DNA of 12,027 nt, taken from an uncultured Campylobacter sp. Lineage in GTDB: Bacteria; Campylobacterota; Campylobacteria; Campylobacterales; Campylobacteraceae. Positions 6,519-12,027 of this stretch are shown in pieces. The translations under genes were made by a program, and so were the position numbers. The notes beneath the pieces are model-generated. The model saw only the letters and a program-made list of their open reading frames with translations. It was not told the DNA's origin and searched no databases. The stretch is taken from the NCBI RefSeq assembly GCF_938017705.1, contig NZ_CALIIS010000136.1:1-12027 (forward strand), read 5' to 3'. How positions within the stretch are numbered: position 1 is the first letter of the stretch; every line of letters starts with the position of its first letter.

Positions 6519-6761
6519 TCAGACGCCGAAGTCCGCCCGCATCCCCTCTTTGCCCTTTGGCGTAAAATAGCAAACGACGTAGCAGAGCATTCGGTCTTTG
6601 CACTCGTATTTGGCTTCGAGGCTTTCGATAATGCGCGCAAATTCCTGCGGCGGCTTGTCCGCAAAGGCGTCTCGCAGCTCCTCTGCGGCGATGCGTTTCG
6701 GGCTAAGGAGCAGATATGCCGCGCCGCCGTCCTCATCCTCGCTGATGGCGCGTAAAATTTT
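6519..6761 (-). pseudogene. Detached C-terminal half of the gene starting at 7064
   Basis: Directly after the TGA at 6762-6764 the same reading frame stays open for 80 more codons to a TGA at 6519-6521. The residues look like genuine protein: KILRAISEDEDGGAAYLLLS, then helical IAAEELRDAF, EFARIIESLE and CYVVCYFTPKG. This segment has no ATG near its beginning (first Met at about codon 58) and no ribosome site, so it cannot be translated well on its own. The simplest reading is that one gene of about 181 codons was cut by a single nonsense change. The competing frames over this stretch (a 115-codon ORF at 6389-6736 and a plus-strand ORF) have Arg/Ser/Ala-rich shadow composition. Confidence 0.65.
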
Positions 6762-7064
6762 TCATCGCTCGCGCGAATGCCCCTTGCCGTCCCATTCGCA
6801 CAGGCTTAAAAACGTCGTGCCGCCGTCAGCGCCCAAGGCCTTCTCGTTTAAAATTTGAGCGCGTAAGGAGCCTTCATTTAAGCTCTCCTCGCTCGCAATC
6901 TCGATAAAAACGTCCGTGCCGAGCAGATAGCTGGTCCGCTCAAACTCGCTTTCGTACTCCCAGCCGTCAAATTTAGCGGTAAATTCTCGCACCCGCTCGT
7001 CCGCTTCGCAGCCGAACATCATCGCGTCGCTATCTGAAATTTTAACGATATAAGGCTCGTTCAT
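6762..7064 (-). CDS. Small acidic protein, N-terminal half of a gene ended by TGA
   Basis: It starts at ATG 7064 (MNEPYIVKISDSD...) with GGAAAG about 6 nt upstream and ends after 100 residues at TGA 6762-6764. A TTG at 7076 is possible but less likely. The protein is acidic, without signal peptide or membrane segment, and ends SLCEWDGKGHSRER. The frame continues beyond the stop (see 6519-6761), so this is probably a truncated version of a roughly 181-residue cytoplasmic protein. It begins only 16 nt after the stop codon of the 7081-8511 gene and is very likely co-transcribed with it, which hints at a partner role, but no family is recognised. Confidence 0.65.
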   Translation of the reverse strand: MNEPYIVKISDSDAMMFGCEADERVREFTAKFDGWEYESEFERTSYLLGTDVFIEIASEESLNEGSLRAQILNEKALGADGGTTFLSLCEWDGKGHSRER

Positions 7065-7080
7065 GAGGCTTTCCAAAATT

Positions 7081-8511
7081 TTATTGCGGCTCGCATTTGC
7101 CGTAAACCCACTCGCGAGTTTCGTTTAGCTTAAACTCGCCGTCTTTTAGAAAATACTGCTTGCTGCTTTTGATCGCGTTTTCGCCCGCGGCTATGTAGTC
7201 GCCGATGAAGCCGCGATCCAGGACGTCGTGCGCTAAAATTTCAGGCTCAAAGACGTTTTGCGTCTTTTGCGTTTCGTGCCATTTGCCGCTTTCATCAGGC
7301 TCGCGCAGGATGATGGAGATGTTATTGCCCGCCTCGTCGTAGTCGTAGAGATACTCGTACTGCTTGCCGTCGGAGGCCGTGCGATTTTTTATCACGTTGC
7401 CGCGCGCGTCGTAGCTAAATTCGTTTTCAAACACGACCTCCCAGCGCTGCGACTCCTCGCGCCAAAGCTCGGTTCGCTCGCGTAGCGGTCTGCTCTCCTC
7501 GGTCTCCTCGTGCACGTTTTTGTAGTACTCTCTCCACTCGCTTTTTGCGGCGTCCCAGCGCGATCTTAGCTCGCTAAAGCGCCTATACTTAGGCTCGATC
7601 TTACTCAAGACCTTTTCATCGCGCTGCCATGTGTCGTCCTTCCATATAAAATTTATCTCGCTGCGCGTCCCGTCCGCCGCCGTAAAGACGGTATGTTTTG
7701 TAAGCGGCACCCATTTGCCGCGCCACGCGTAGCCTTCTGAGCCCGCGTAAACATCGCCGTTGTAGTGATATATCGATTTTTCGTACGGCATCCATTTTTT
7801 CACTTTGGCGCTCCATTCATAGGTCGCTACGAAATTGTTTCTGTCGTTTTCGTCGACAATCCTTTTTGTAAGGTACGTCGGCATCCATCTGCCCTTTTTT
7901 AGCGTGAAATTTTGCAAAATTTCCGTTTTGCCCTCGCGCTTTTCGACGGCTTTTTCACCCTCGTATGGCTTGCCGTCCTTGCTTTGCAGACTGAAATAAA
8001 TTTTCGAGCCGTCCTTTGCGATCTCCTGCTTGCTTATCGCCGTTTCGCGAAATTTGTTTGTATTCGCGTCCCAGTCGTATTCGATATTTTCGATCTCGCG
8101 CTCGCCGCTTTCGTCAAATTTGCTAAAGCTTTTCGATACGGACGCTCCCTCTTCGCTGCTCTTTTTGTAGATTTTTTCTAGGCGGCGGGCTTTGGCGTCG
8201 TAGTTTTGGCTCACTTCATATTCGTAGCGCGGCGCGGCGCCGCCCTCTGTTTTGTAACTCGTCTTTTGCAGACAAATTTTATTCGCCGCCGCATGTTTCG
8301 CCACCGCCTCGGTCGCGCCCGCAGGCATCGCAAGCGTTAACATCGCCGCCAAAATAGAGCCTGCTAAAACTGCCGCTCGCGCCCGAAGCTTGTCTGCTAA
8401 AACTGCCGCCTGCGCCCCAAAAGCGCCCGCCGAAATAATCGCTCGCGCCTTTAAATTCAGCGCTGCAAAATCTGCCGCACCCTCGGGCGAAATTTTAAAA
8501 ATACCTCTCAT
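7081..8511 (-). CDS. Exported Trp-repeat (YD-like) protein A, 476 residues
   Basis: The ATG at 8511 has AAGGAG 5 nt upstream, and no other Met occurs before residue 57, so the long N-terminus is real. Residues 13-56 are four 11-residue tandem units leading into a hydrophobic signal-like core (46-62) with probable cleavage near AGATEA (64-69). Residues about 200-415 contain a repeat of 26-31 residues anchored by Trp: W209, W240, W267, W295, W326, W357, a Tyr variant at 385, and W411. Most units carry a second Trp 4-7 residues earlier (W233, W263, W290, W319, W350). SYDARGN (366-372) and DYDEAGN (390-396) resemble YD/RHS motifs. The C-terminal 55 residues, ending REWVYGKC, match the end of the paralogue at 9251-10486. 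No enzymatic domain is seen. It is probably surface or periplasmic and is co-transcribed with 8970 (33 nt upstream) and 7064 (16 nt downstream). The role is unknown. Confidence 0.85.
   Translation of the reverse strand: MRGIFKISPEGAADFAALNLKARAIISAGAFGAQAAVLADKLRARAAVLAGSILAAMLTLAMPAGATEAVAKHAAANKICLQKTSYKTEGGAAPRYEYEVSQNYDAKARRLEKIYKKSSEEGASVSKSFSKFDESGEREIENIEYDWDANTNKFRETAISKQEIAKDGSKIYFSLQSKDGKPYEGEKAVEKREGKTEILQNFTLKKGRWMPTYLTKRIVDENDRNNFVATYEWSAKVKKWMPYEKSIYHYNGDVYAGSEGYAWRGKWVPLTKHTVFTAADGTRSEINFIWKDDTWQRDEKVLSKIEPKYRRFSELRSRWDAAKSEWREYYKNVHEETEESRPLRERTELWREESQRWEVVFENEFSYDARGNVIKNRTASDGKQYEYLYDYDEAGNNISIILREPDESGKWHETQKTQNVFEPEILAHDVLDRGFIGDYIAAGENAIKSSKQYFLKDGEFKLNETREWVYGKCEPQ
8344..8475 (-). 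repeat. Four 33-bp in-frame tandem units (11 residues each)
   Basis: Residues 13-23, 24-34, 35-45 and 46-56 of protein A are ADFAALNLKAR, AIISAGAFGAQ, AAVLADKLRAR and AAVLAGSILAA, all fitting A-x-x-x-A-x-x-[LF]-x-A-[RQ] loosely. At DNA level the last two units share an exact 16-mer (CTGCTAAAACTGCCGC on the plus strand at 8361-8376 and 8394-8409), offset by exactly 33 bp. Confidence 0.6.
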
Positions 8512-8544
8512 GACCGCTCCTTTTATCTGAATTTTAAATCATGT

Positions 8545-8970
8545 CTACCGCTTTATATCCTCGCTCGAAAAAGCTCTCTCGCCTTCGTAAATTTTCTCAT
8601 AGTGGCTTAGCTTGCCCTCTTTGAAATAGCCGATGAAATAGCTCGCCGATTTTTCGGCCTGCTCTTGCGAAATTTCATCGTAGAGATAGACTGGTCCCTT
8701 TGATTTTTGTTTGTGCAGGCACGAACAGCTGCGAAAATAGCGCCTTTTGATTTTAAAATTTTGCGCCTCGCCGCCTTGCTCGTCTGCGCGCTTTGTTGCG
8801 TTTATTTCGCTACTCTGCTTGTCCGCGGGCGTCCGATCATCTCTTTCTCCGCCTTGCATCGTTTGTTTTTGTCCGCTTGCCGCGCCGTGATCTTGCGCCT
8901 CTACGGCGCCGAAACAGATACTCGCCGAAATTAAAACCAAAATAGCCGCTCTGGGTAAAATCATTTTCAT
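8545..8970 (-). CDS. Small exported protein of unknown function, 141 residues
   Basis: The signal peptide MKMILPRAAILVLISASICFGAVEA (cleavage after VEA, residue 25) is followed by a hydrophilic, probably unstructured stretch (26-72) rich in Gln, Asp, Glu and Lys. It has a basic CSC motif (C82, C84) and a compact C-terminal part (93-141, with YFIGYFKEGKL and EKIYEGE) that looks like paired strands. The start has AAGGAG close upstream; either M1 or M3 could be used. It is the first gene of the probable operon 8970 -> 8511 -> 7064, with 33 nt to the next start. The YF..G.L....K.Y.GE pattern resembles a single strand-turn-strand unit of the neighbouring repeat proteins, but I cannot show homology. 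Confidence 0.7.
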   Translation of the reverse strand: MKMILPRAAILVLISASICFGAVEAQDHGAASGQKQTMQGGERDDRTPADKQSSEINATKRADEQGGEAQNFKIKRRYFRSCSCLHKQKSKGPVYLYDEISQEQAEKSASYFIGYFKEGKLSHYEKIYEGERAFSSEDIKR

Positions 8971-9019
8971 CCTCTCCTTTTGCCGCCGCTGAGTGCGGAG
9001 CTGCCGCCGCGTAGGATTT

Positions 9020-9033
9020 AAATTTTAAAATTT
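9020..9033. repeat. Fourth copy of AAATTTTAAAATTT
   Basis: Exact copy of the 14-bp palindrome, here about 50 nt upstream of the 8970 start on the minus strand, so it could overlap the promoter of that operon. No better -10 is visible in the GC-rich leader 8971-9018. Confidence 0.5.
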
Positions 9034-9059
9034 ACGCGGCACACGAAACATCCGCGCTA

Positions 9060-9189
9060 GCTAAATTTAACCGCATAGCTCGCGCAACACCGCGTCCGTT
9101 AAATTTAAATGCGACGCCGCACCTGCTAAATCTAACCGCACAACGCCGCGTCCGCATAAATAGCGTCGCGCCTGCTAAATTTAACTGCA
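9060..9189 (+). repeat. Degenerate repeats GCTAAATTTAACCGCA in the 8971-9250 gap
   Basis: Near-identical 16-mers occur at 9060-9075, 9125-9140 (one mismatch) and 9174-9189 (one mismatch). CCGCGTCCG recurs between them at 9090-9098 and 9146-9154. Spacing is irregular (65 and 49 nt). A related GCTAAATTTAACC lies at 11764-11776. The 280-bp gap has no ORF of note. Confidence 0.5.
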
Positions 9190-9207
9190 GCACTCGTAGA
9201 TCGCGCA

Positions 9208-9234
9208 GGTAAAATTTAGCCGCGAAATTTTACC
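9208..9234 (-). terminator. Hairpin just after the protein B gene
   Basis: GGTAAAATTT (9208-9217) and AAATTTTACC (9225-9234) form a perfect 10-bp stem with a 7-nt GC-rich loop, 17 nt past the stop codon of the minus-strand gene 9251-10486. Position fits a terminator or 3'-end stabiliser. The stem is AT-rich and no T-run follows. Confidence 0.45.
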
Positions 9235-9250
9235 GACGCATCTTCAAACG

Positions 9251-10486
9251 CTACTTTATCTTTTTGTATTTCCACGTCTGCTCCGTTATGAGCTCGGACC
9301 TGCCGTCTTTAATCTTAAATTCCTTAAAGCTCGTTATCGCGTAGATGCTAGGCATCTCAAACATCATCAGCGCGGCACCGTATCCCACGCTATCGGCTGA
9401 GATTGTAGTGTCGTAAGTGGCCTCCGAGCGCCCGGTTTGCACCCATTTGCCGCTCGCATCAAGCTTGTAGATATCCATCGCCGTATTGCTGCCGCGCTCG
9501 TCGTAGCTATAGACGTATTTGCCGCTGCTGGAATTTGATTCAAAGCTTTGCACGAGCGGGCGCTCGCCCGATTTATCGTAAATTTCGCCGTTTGAGTAGC
9601 TTTTGACCCAATCTTTAAGTTGTTCATCCCACAGATACGAGGTCATATTAATATCCGCGCCCTTCTTGATAGCGGTCTGTTTGCTCATATTATCCCACGC
9701 GCCCTTCTCGTCGTTCCAGATGAAGCTCGTAACGACCTCCTCGCCCTTTGCGGCGTCAAGCTCGTGCTTACTCATCGTCGCGTTTTGCCACGCGCCGTTT
9801 TGAAAAGTGCTGCGGATCTGCTCGTAGCTGCCGTTCCGATCGCCGTTAAGCATCTCTCGCTCGCTGTTTTGCCACGCGCCGTTTACAAACTCGTAGGTTA
9901 CGTATCCATTCATCTCTCCTGAGCCGTCGTAGAAAATTTCGGTCTTATCTTTGGGCTGCCAACTCTTGCCGTCCCATTTGAAGCTTATCGTAAGCTCCTC
10001 CTTACCCCACGCGTTTCTTACGGATCTGTTCATGCTCTCTTTCTGCCATTTACCCTTTATGAGCTTATATCGCACATCCTGCGTCGCGTTGCCGTCGTAG
10101 CTGGAGACGGTTTTGCTCGCATTGCGTGTGCCGTCATCCGCTATCGAATTGCTCTCGCGCGTCGTGACGTTACCCTTTACGCTTTCCGTGTAGTCTTCTA
10201 TTTTTTTCCACTTGCCGCTTTTAAGATCGAGGTTAAATACTTCAAATTTAACCATCTCCCCCTTTTCGTCAAAGTAGCTGATCTCTTTGTAGCTAGAGCC
10301 CGGGCCGTCCGAGGAGTTCGTATCTCTTATCTGCTCCAGCTTGCGCGCCGCCGTATCGTAGCTTAGATACGTGCTTTCTTTGCGCTCTCCGAGTGAGCCG
10401 TAGCTCATACTTTGCACCATATACTCATACTTCTTGGCAAACGCCGCCGCACAGAGCAGCGCAAGTATCGTAGCGAGCTTTTTCAT
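9251..10486 (-). CDS. Exported Trp-repeat (YD-like) protein B, 411 residues
   Basis: The start at 10486 is chosen over the longer frame (10633) because AAGGAG lies 5 nt upstream and a signal peptide follows at once (MKKLATILALLCAAAFA, cleavage at about 17). Nearly all the mature chain is repeats: anchor Trp at 93, 147, 176, 205, 233, 264, 293 and 348. The gaps are 54, 29, 29, 28, 31, 29 and 55, i.e. multiples of about 28, with degenerate units filling the double gaps (GKY, 322-324). Several units have a leading Trp (W171, W257, W286) as in FIWNDEKGAWDN (255-266), and YD-type turns (SYDERGS, 327-333). The C-terminal 55 residues, ending EQTWKYKK, match protein A. It is probably an extracytoplasmic beta-rich repeat protein. 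The function is unknown, with adhesion or envelope binding the most natural guess. Confidence 0.85.
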   Translation of the reverse strand: MKKLATILALLCAAAFAKKYEYMVQSMSYGSLGERKESTYLSYDTAARKLEQIRDTNSSDGPGSSYKEISYFDEKGEMVKFEVFNLDLKSGKWKKIEDYTESVKGNVTTRESNSIADDGTRNASKTVSSYDGNATQDVRYKLIKGKWQKESMNRSVRNAWGKEELTISFKWDGKSWQPKDKTEIFYDGSGEMNGYVTYEFVNGAWQNSEREMLNGDRNGSYEQIRSTFQNGAWQNATMSKHELDAAKGEEVVTSFIWNDEKGAWDNMSKQTAIKKGADINMTSYLWDEQLKDWVKSYSNGEIYDKSGERPLVQSFESNSSSGKYVYSYDERGSNTAMDIYKLDASGKWVQTGRSEATYDTTISADSVGYGAALMMFEMPSIYAITSFKEFKIKDGRSELITEQTWKYKKIK

Positions 10487-10513
10487 CCTCTCTCCTTGGA
10501 AAAAATTTTGATA

Positions 10514-10519
10514 ATTATA
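10514..10519 (-). promoter_or_regulatory. -10 box (TATAAT) for protein B
   Basis: A perfect TATAAT on the minus strand, 27 nt before the ATG at 10486, inside a long AT-rich run (ACATTATATAATTATC). This also argues against translation starting at 10633. Confidence 0.55.
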
Positions 10520-10585
10520 TAATGTTCGTATATAAAAACGGATAAATTTCGCTGCGCGGCTAAATTTAAAAACTTCGATTTTTAG

Positions 10586-10611
10586 GCGGTAGCGGTGGAA
10601 TTTTACGTCGC
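10586..10611 (+). repeat. Dispersed 26-nt repeat, copy 2 (weaker copy at 10751)
   Basis: Nearly the same as 5905-5930 (GCGGTAGCG, GGAATTTT, ACGTCGC). A looser match is at 10751-10776. The 408-bp gap 10487-10894 otherwise holds AT-rich sequence with several GAATT(TT)ACG-like words and no gene-like ORF. Confidence 0.4.
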
Positions 10612-10894
10612 CAAACGGCTGGAATTTTAGCAATATTTGATCTGATTTTGTGTTAGTTGTCGATAGAATTTATGAGAAATAGAATTACGTGCGAGCTTCT
10701 GCTAAATTTTAAACAGATCTAGGCTGATTTATATCAAAGCTTCACTGCGTGCCGTTAGCGATAAAATTCTACGTCATAAAATTTTAAATTCACGCGCAGA
10801 TCCGCTTGAAGAGATAAAATACGACACTAAATTTTTGGCAGCTAAAAATTTCAAATAATGCCGATTTTTCAAAAGTGCCGCTGGTTAGGCGATA

Positions 10895-11605
10895 CTAATC
10901 GCAGAAGCGCTTATCCGTGTTATTTGCTTTGCGCTTGGCTAGGAAGTCCGCCTTTTTAGCGGGGTCTGCGAAAAACTCGTCCTGCCTAAGTAGCGCGGCG
11001 TCCATTTTGTCCTCGGCTGCCTTGAGCGCGGCGGCGCGATCTGCGAAGTGCGATGGAAATTTCTCATCAAATATCGCTTTATACGGGTGTGCCTTGACCC
11101 AGTCCCTAGCGCGTGCCGCCGCATCGCGCTGTTTAGCGAGATCGCAGAATGCGTATGGATTTACCACGTTGCCGACGAGCTGTAAAAACGCCGCATTCGC
11201 AGATTCGGTCTCACGAAACATCTCGTCCTTGACGTCGATGACGCGAGCAAAGGTTAGGAATCGATTTTTGCCCGCGTAGAACCAAAACACCGCGTCGTCC
11301 TTAAGCCCCAGATCATAAGCGCGCGCCGCGACGGTCATCAGCGTGGTCGGAGCGACCATATCCGGGGCGTCCTCGATGATTTTGATCGCTTTTTTCAGGC
11401 TAGCTACGTCGTTTTTCATCAACAGATCGTCGATCGGCTCGTAAACGTGCACGTATTCGGGCTTGCCCTCCTTAGCCGAATAAAACGGCGAAACATAGAT
11501 GTCAATCGAAGTGATTTTTTCCACCTTATCCTCACTACTCTCGCTTTGGGCGCTCAAAGTCGCAGCCGCCGCCGCACACAGCAGTAGTGAGCGAAATTTT
11601 TTCAT
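10895..11605 (-). CDS. Exported helical (TPR-like) protein of unknown function, 236 residues
   Basis: The signal peptide MKKFRSLLLCAAAAATLSA is followed by a mature chain of about 217 residues. Residues 55-115 look like two or three helix pairs of the TPR/Sel1 type (IDDLLMKNDVASLKKAIKII, then TTLMTVAARAYDLGLKDDAV and FWFYAGKNRFLTFA). The rest is also helical, ending in a Lys/Ala-rich segment (190-236). Three cysteines remain after the signal (C10 lies inside it): C154, C235 and possibly none other, so at most one disulphide. AAGGAG is 5 nt before the ATG, with a TATAAT at 11645-11650. It is a single-gene unit between protein B and the Mrr tail. I do not recognise a named family; the TPR resemblance is by eye only. 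Confidence 0.78.
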   Translation of the reverse strand: MKKFRSLLLCAAAAATLSAQSESSEDKVEKITSIDIYVSPFYSAKEGKPEYVHVYEPIDDLLMKNDVASLKKAIKIIEDAPDMVAPTTLMTVAARAYDLGLKDDAVFWFYAGKNRFLTFARVIDVKDEMFRETESANAAFLQLVGNVVNPYAFCDLAKQRDAAARARDWVKAHPYKAIFDEKFPSHFADRAAALKAAEDKMDAALLRQDEFFADPAKKADFLAKRKANNTDKRFCD

Positions 11606-11644
11606 GGTTTCTCCTTCGGTTAAATTTTGTAAATTTGCTTCGTA

Positions 11645-11650
11645 ATTATA
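11645..11650 (-). promoter_or_regulatory. -10 box (TATAAT) for the 11605 gene
   Basis: A perfect TATAAT preceded by AAGG, 39 nt before the ATG at 11605 on the minus strand, in AT-rich sequence. The rest of 11606-11865 has no ORF of note. It holds a copy of GCTAAATTTAACC (11764-11776) and an AT-rich 7-bp inverted repeat AATTTAG (11802-11808) / CTAAATT (11818-11824), which may lie at the 3' end of the Mrr gene transcript. Confidence 0.55.
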
Positions 11651-11865
11651 CCTTGAAATTTAAGAGCGCAAGCTTGATTTTTAACGAATATATTTTTGCG
11701 GAATTTTAATTTTGCGGCGACTCTATTTTCTTTTGATCAGGCTTTAGCCCGACGCTTTGGGCGGCTAAATTTAACCCCGCTAGTCGTAAAATTTAGCTCA
11801 TAATTTAGATCGTCTAGCTAAATTGTTCCGTTCGCGCTTAATCTGAAAACATATTTTATCTTTGC

Positions 11866-12027
11866 TTAAATTTCATCGCCGAAAAAGTCGCCGTCGATGT
11901 CGCAAATCTCGATATTTTGCCGCACCTGAACTCCGAGTTTGTATTTTATCATCAGTTCCGCCAGTCGTTCGCCGTCAATCAAAACAATCGTGTAATTTTG
12001 CATGTTTGCGGCGCATCTTGCGGCATC
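11866..12027 (-). CDS. mrr: C-terminal tail of an Mrr-type (type IV) restriction endonuclease, 5' part outside the window
   Basis: The minus strand is open from the window edge for 53 codons to TAA at 11866-11868. The peptide contains IVLIDGERLAELMIKYKLGV (residues 14-33 of the fragment), then QVRQNIEICDIDGDFF and a short acidic end. This is the characteristic last part of Mrr proteins, where an IxLIDGxxLAxLMIxYxxGV segment closes the PD-(D/E)XK catalytic domain and is followed by an IDxDFF-type tail. Mrr enzymes cut methylated foreign DNA. The catalytic residues themselves lie upstream, outside the window, so activity cannot be judged. GC content matches neighbouring genes. Identification rests on a short stretch but the motif is distinctive. 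Confidence 0.8.
   Translation of the reverse strand, partial: DAARCAANMQNYTIVLIDGERLAELMIKYKLGVQVRQNIEICDIDGDFFGDEI

Noticed and set aside
6389..6755. Overlapping ORFs on both strands (115 and 113 codons)
   Set aside because: Both are shadows of the frame that continues the split gene; composition is Arg/Ser/Ala-rich and no ribosome sites are present.
6762..6764. TGA as a selenocysteine codon (Campylobacter can make selenoproteins; a CGCGCC/GGCGCG pair lies downstream)
   Set aside because: The flanking residues (HSRER-x-KILRA) show no redox motif such as CxxU, and the downstream pairing lacks a convincing bacterial SECIS loop near the UGA. A nonsense change is simpler.
7081..8511. RHS/YD polymorphic toxin
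   Set aside because: There is no RHS core, no PxxxxDPxGL-type cleavage motif and no toxin-like C-terminus; the end is instead conserved with the paralogue.
9060..9234. CRISPR array
   Set aside because: Repeats are only about 16 nt, imperfect and irregularly spaced (65 and 49 nt), spacers are repeat-like themselves, and there is no cas gene.
10487..10633. N-terminal extension of Trp-repeat protein B to an upstream start
   Set aside because: It would hide the signal peptide, contains the -10 box, and the ribosome site sits directly before the ATG at 10486.
1..12027. tRNA, rRNA, insertion sequence, integrase or attachment site
   Set aside because: No tRNA-like cloverleaf, rRNA segment, transposase/integrase frame or flanking direct repeats were seen by reading the window.

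Overview
The window looks like a chromosomal segment of a Campylobacter, most likely one of the higher-GC, mouth-associated species (C. gracilis / rectus / showae type). This is inferred from the GC content (near 50 %), the abundant AAATTTT-type AT blocks between genes, the AAGGAG ribosome sites, the TATAAT-like -10 boxes without a clear -35, and the gene content: a cysteine-rich Sel1 protein, a short two-Cys exported protein of a Campylobacter type, ecotin and hisD. The species is not proven by the sequence alone.

Layout. 1-395 (minus): 5' part of a secreted Hcp-like Sel1-repeat protein, cut by the window edge. 396-542: divergent regulatory gap with an interrupted palindrome. 543-1832 (plus): hisD. 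2090-2380 (plus): small exported two-Cys helical protein with its own promoter and terminator. 2381-2833: no convincing gene, one possible ORF remnant. From 2834 onward every gene is on the minus strand: exported protein of unknown function (2834-3451), YeaK-like tRNA editing protein with a large insertion (3649-4350), ecotin (4536-4961), lipoprotein (5046-5759), small protein (6011-6358), a gene split by an in-frame TGA (6519-7064), Trp-repeat protein A (7081-8511), small exported protein (8545-8970), Trp-repeat protein B (9251-10486), helical exported protein (10895-11605), and the C-terminal tail of an Mrr-type restriction endonuclease (11866-12027).

How the parts fit. Apart from hisD (histidine synthesis), the YeaK-like protein (translation quality control) and Mrr (defence against modified DNA), most genes encode proteins with signal peptides, so the region is mainly an envelope/secretome block. 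Ecotin protects against host or neighbour serine proteases. Genes 8970 -> 8511 -> 7064 (and perhaps 6358) are closely spaced and probably co-transcribed. The two large proteins at 7081-8511 and 9251-10486 are diverged paralogues built from a tandem repeat of about 28-31 residues anchored by paired tryptophans, with a shared C-terminal module. They are the most distinctive content of the window.

Other points: an in-frame four-unit 33-bp (11-residue) tandem repeat in front of the signal peptide of protein A, a premature TGA in the gene just downstream, a roughly 65-70-residue Cys-containing insertion in the YeaK-like enzyme, and several families of short intergenic repeats and palindromes. No tRNA, rRNA, insertion sequence, integrase or CRISPR array was found.
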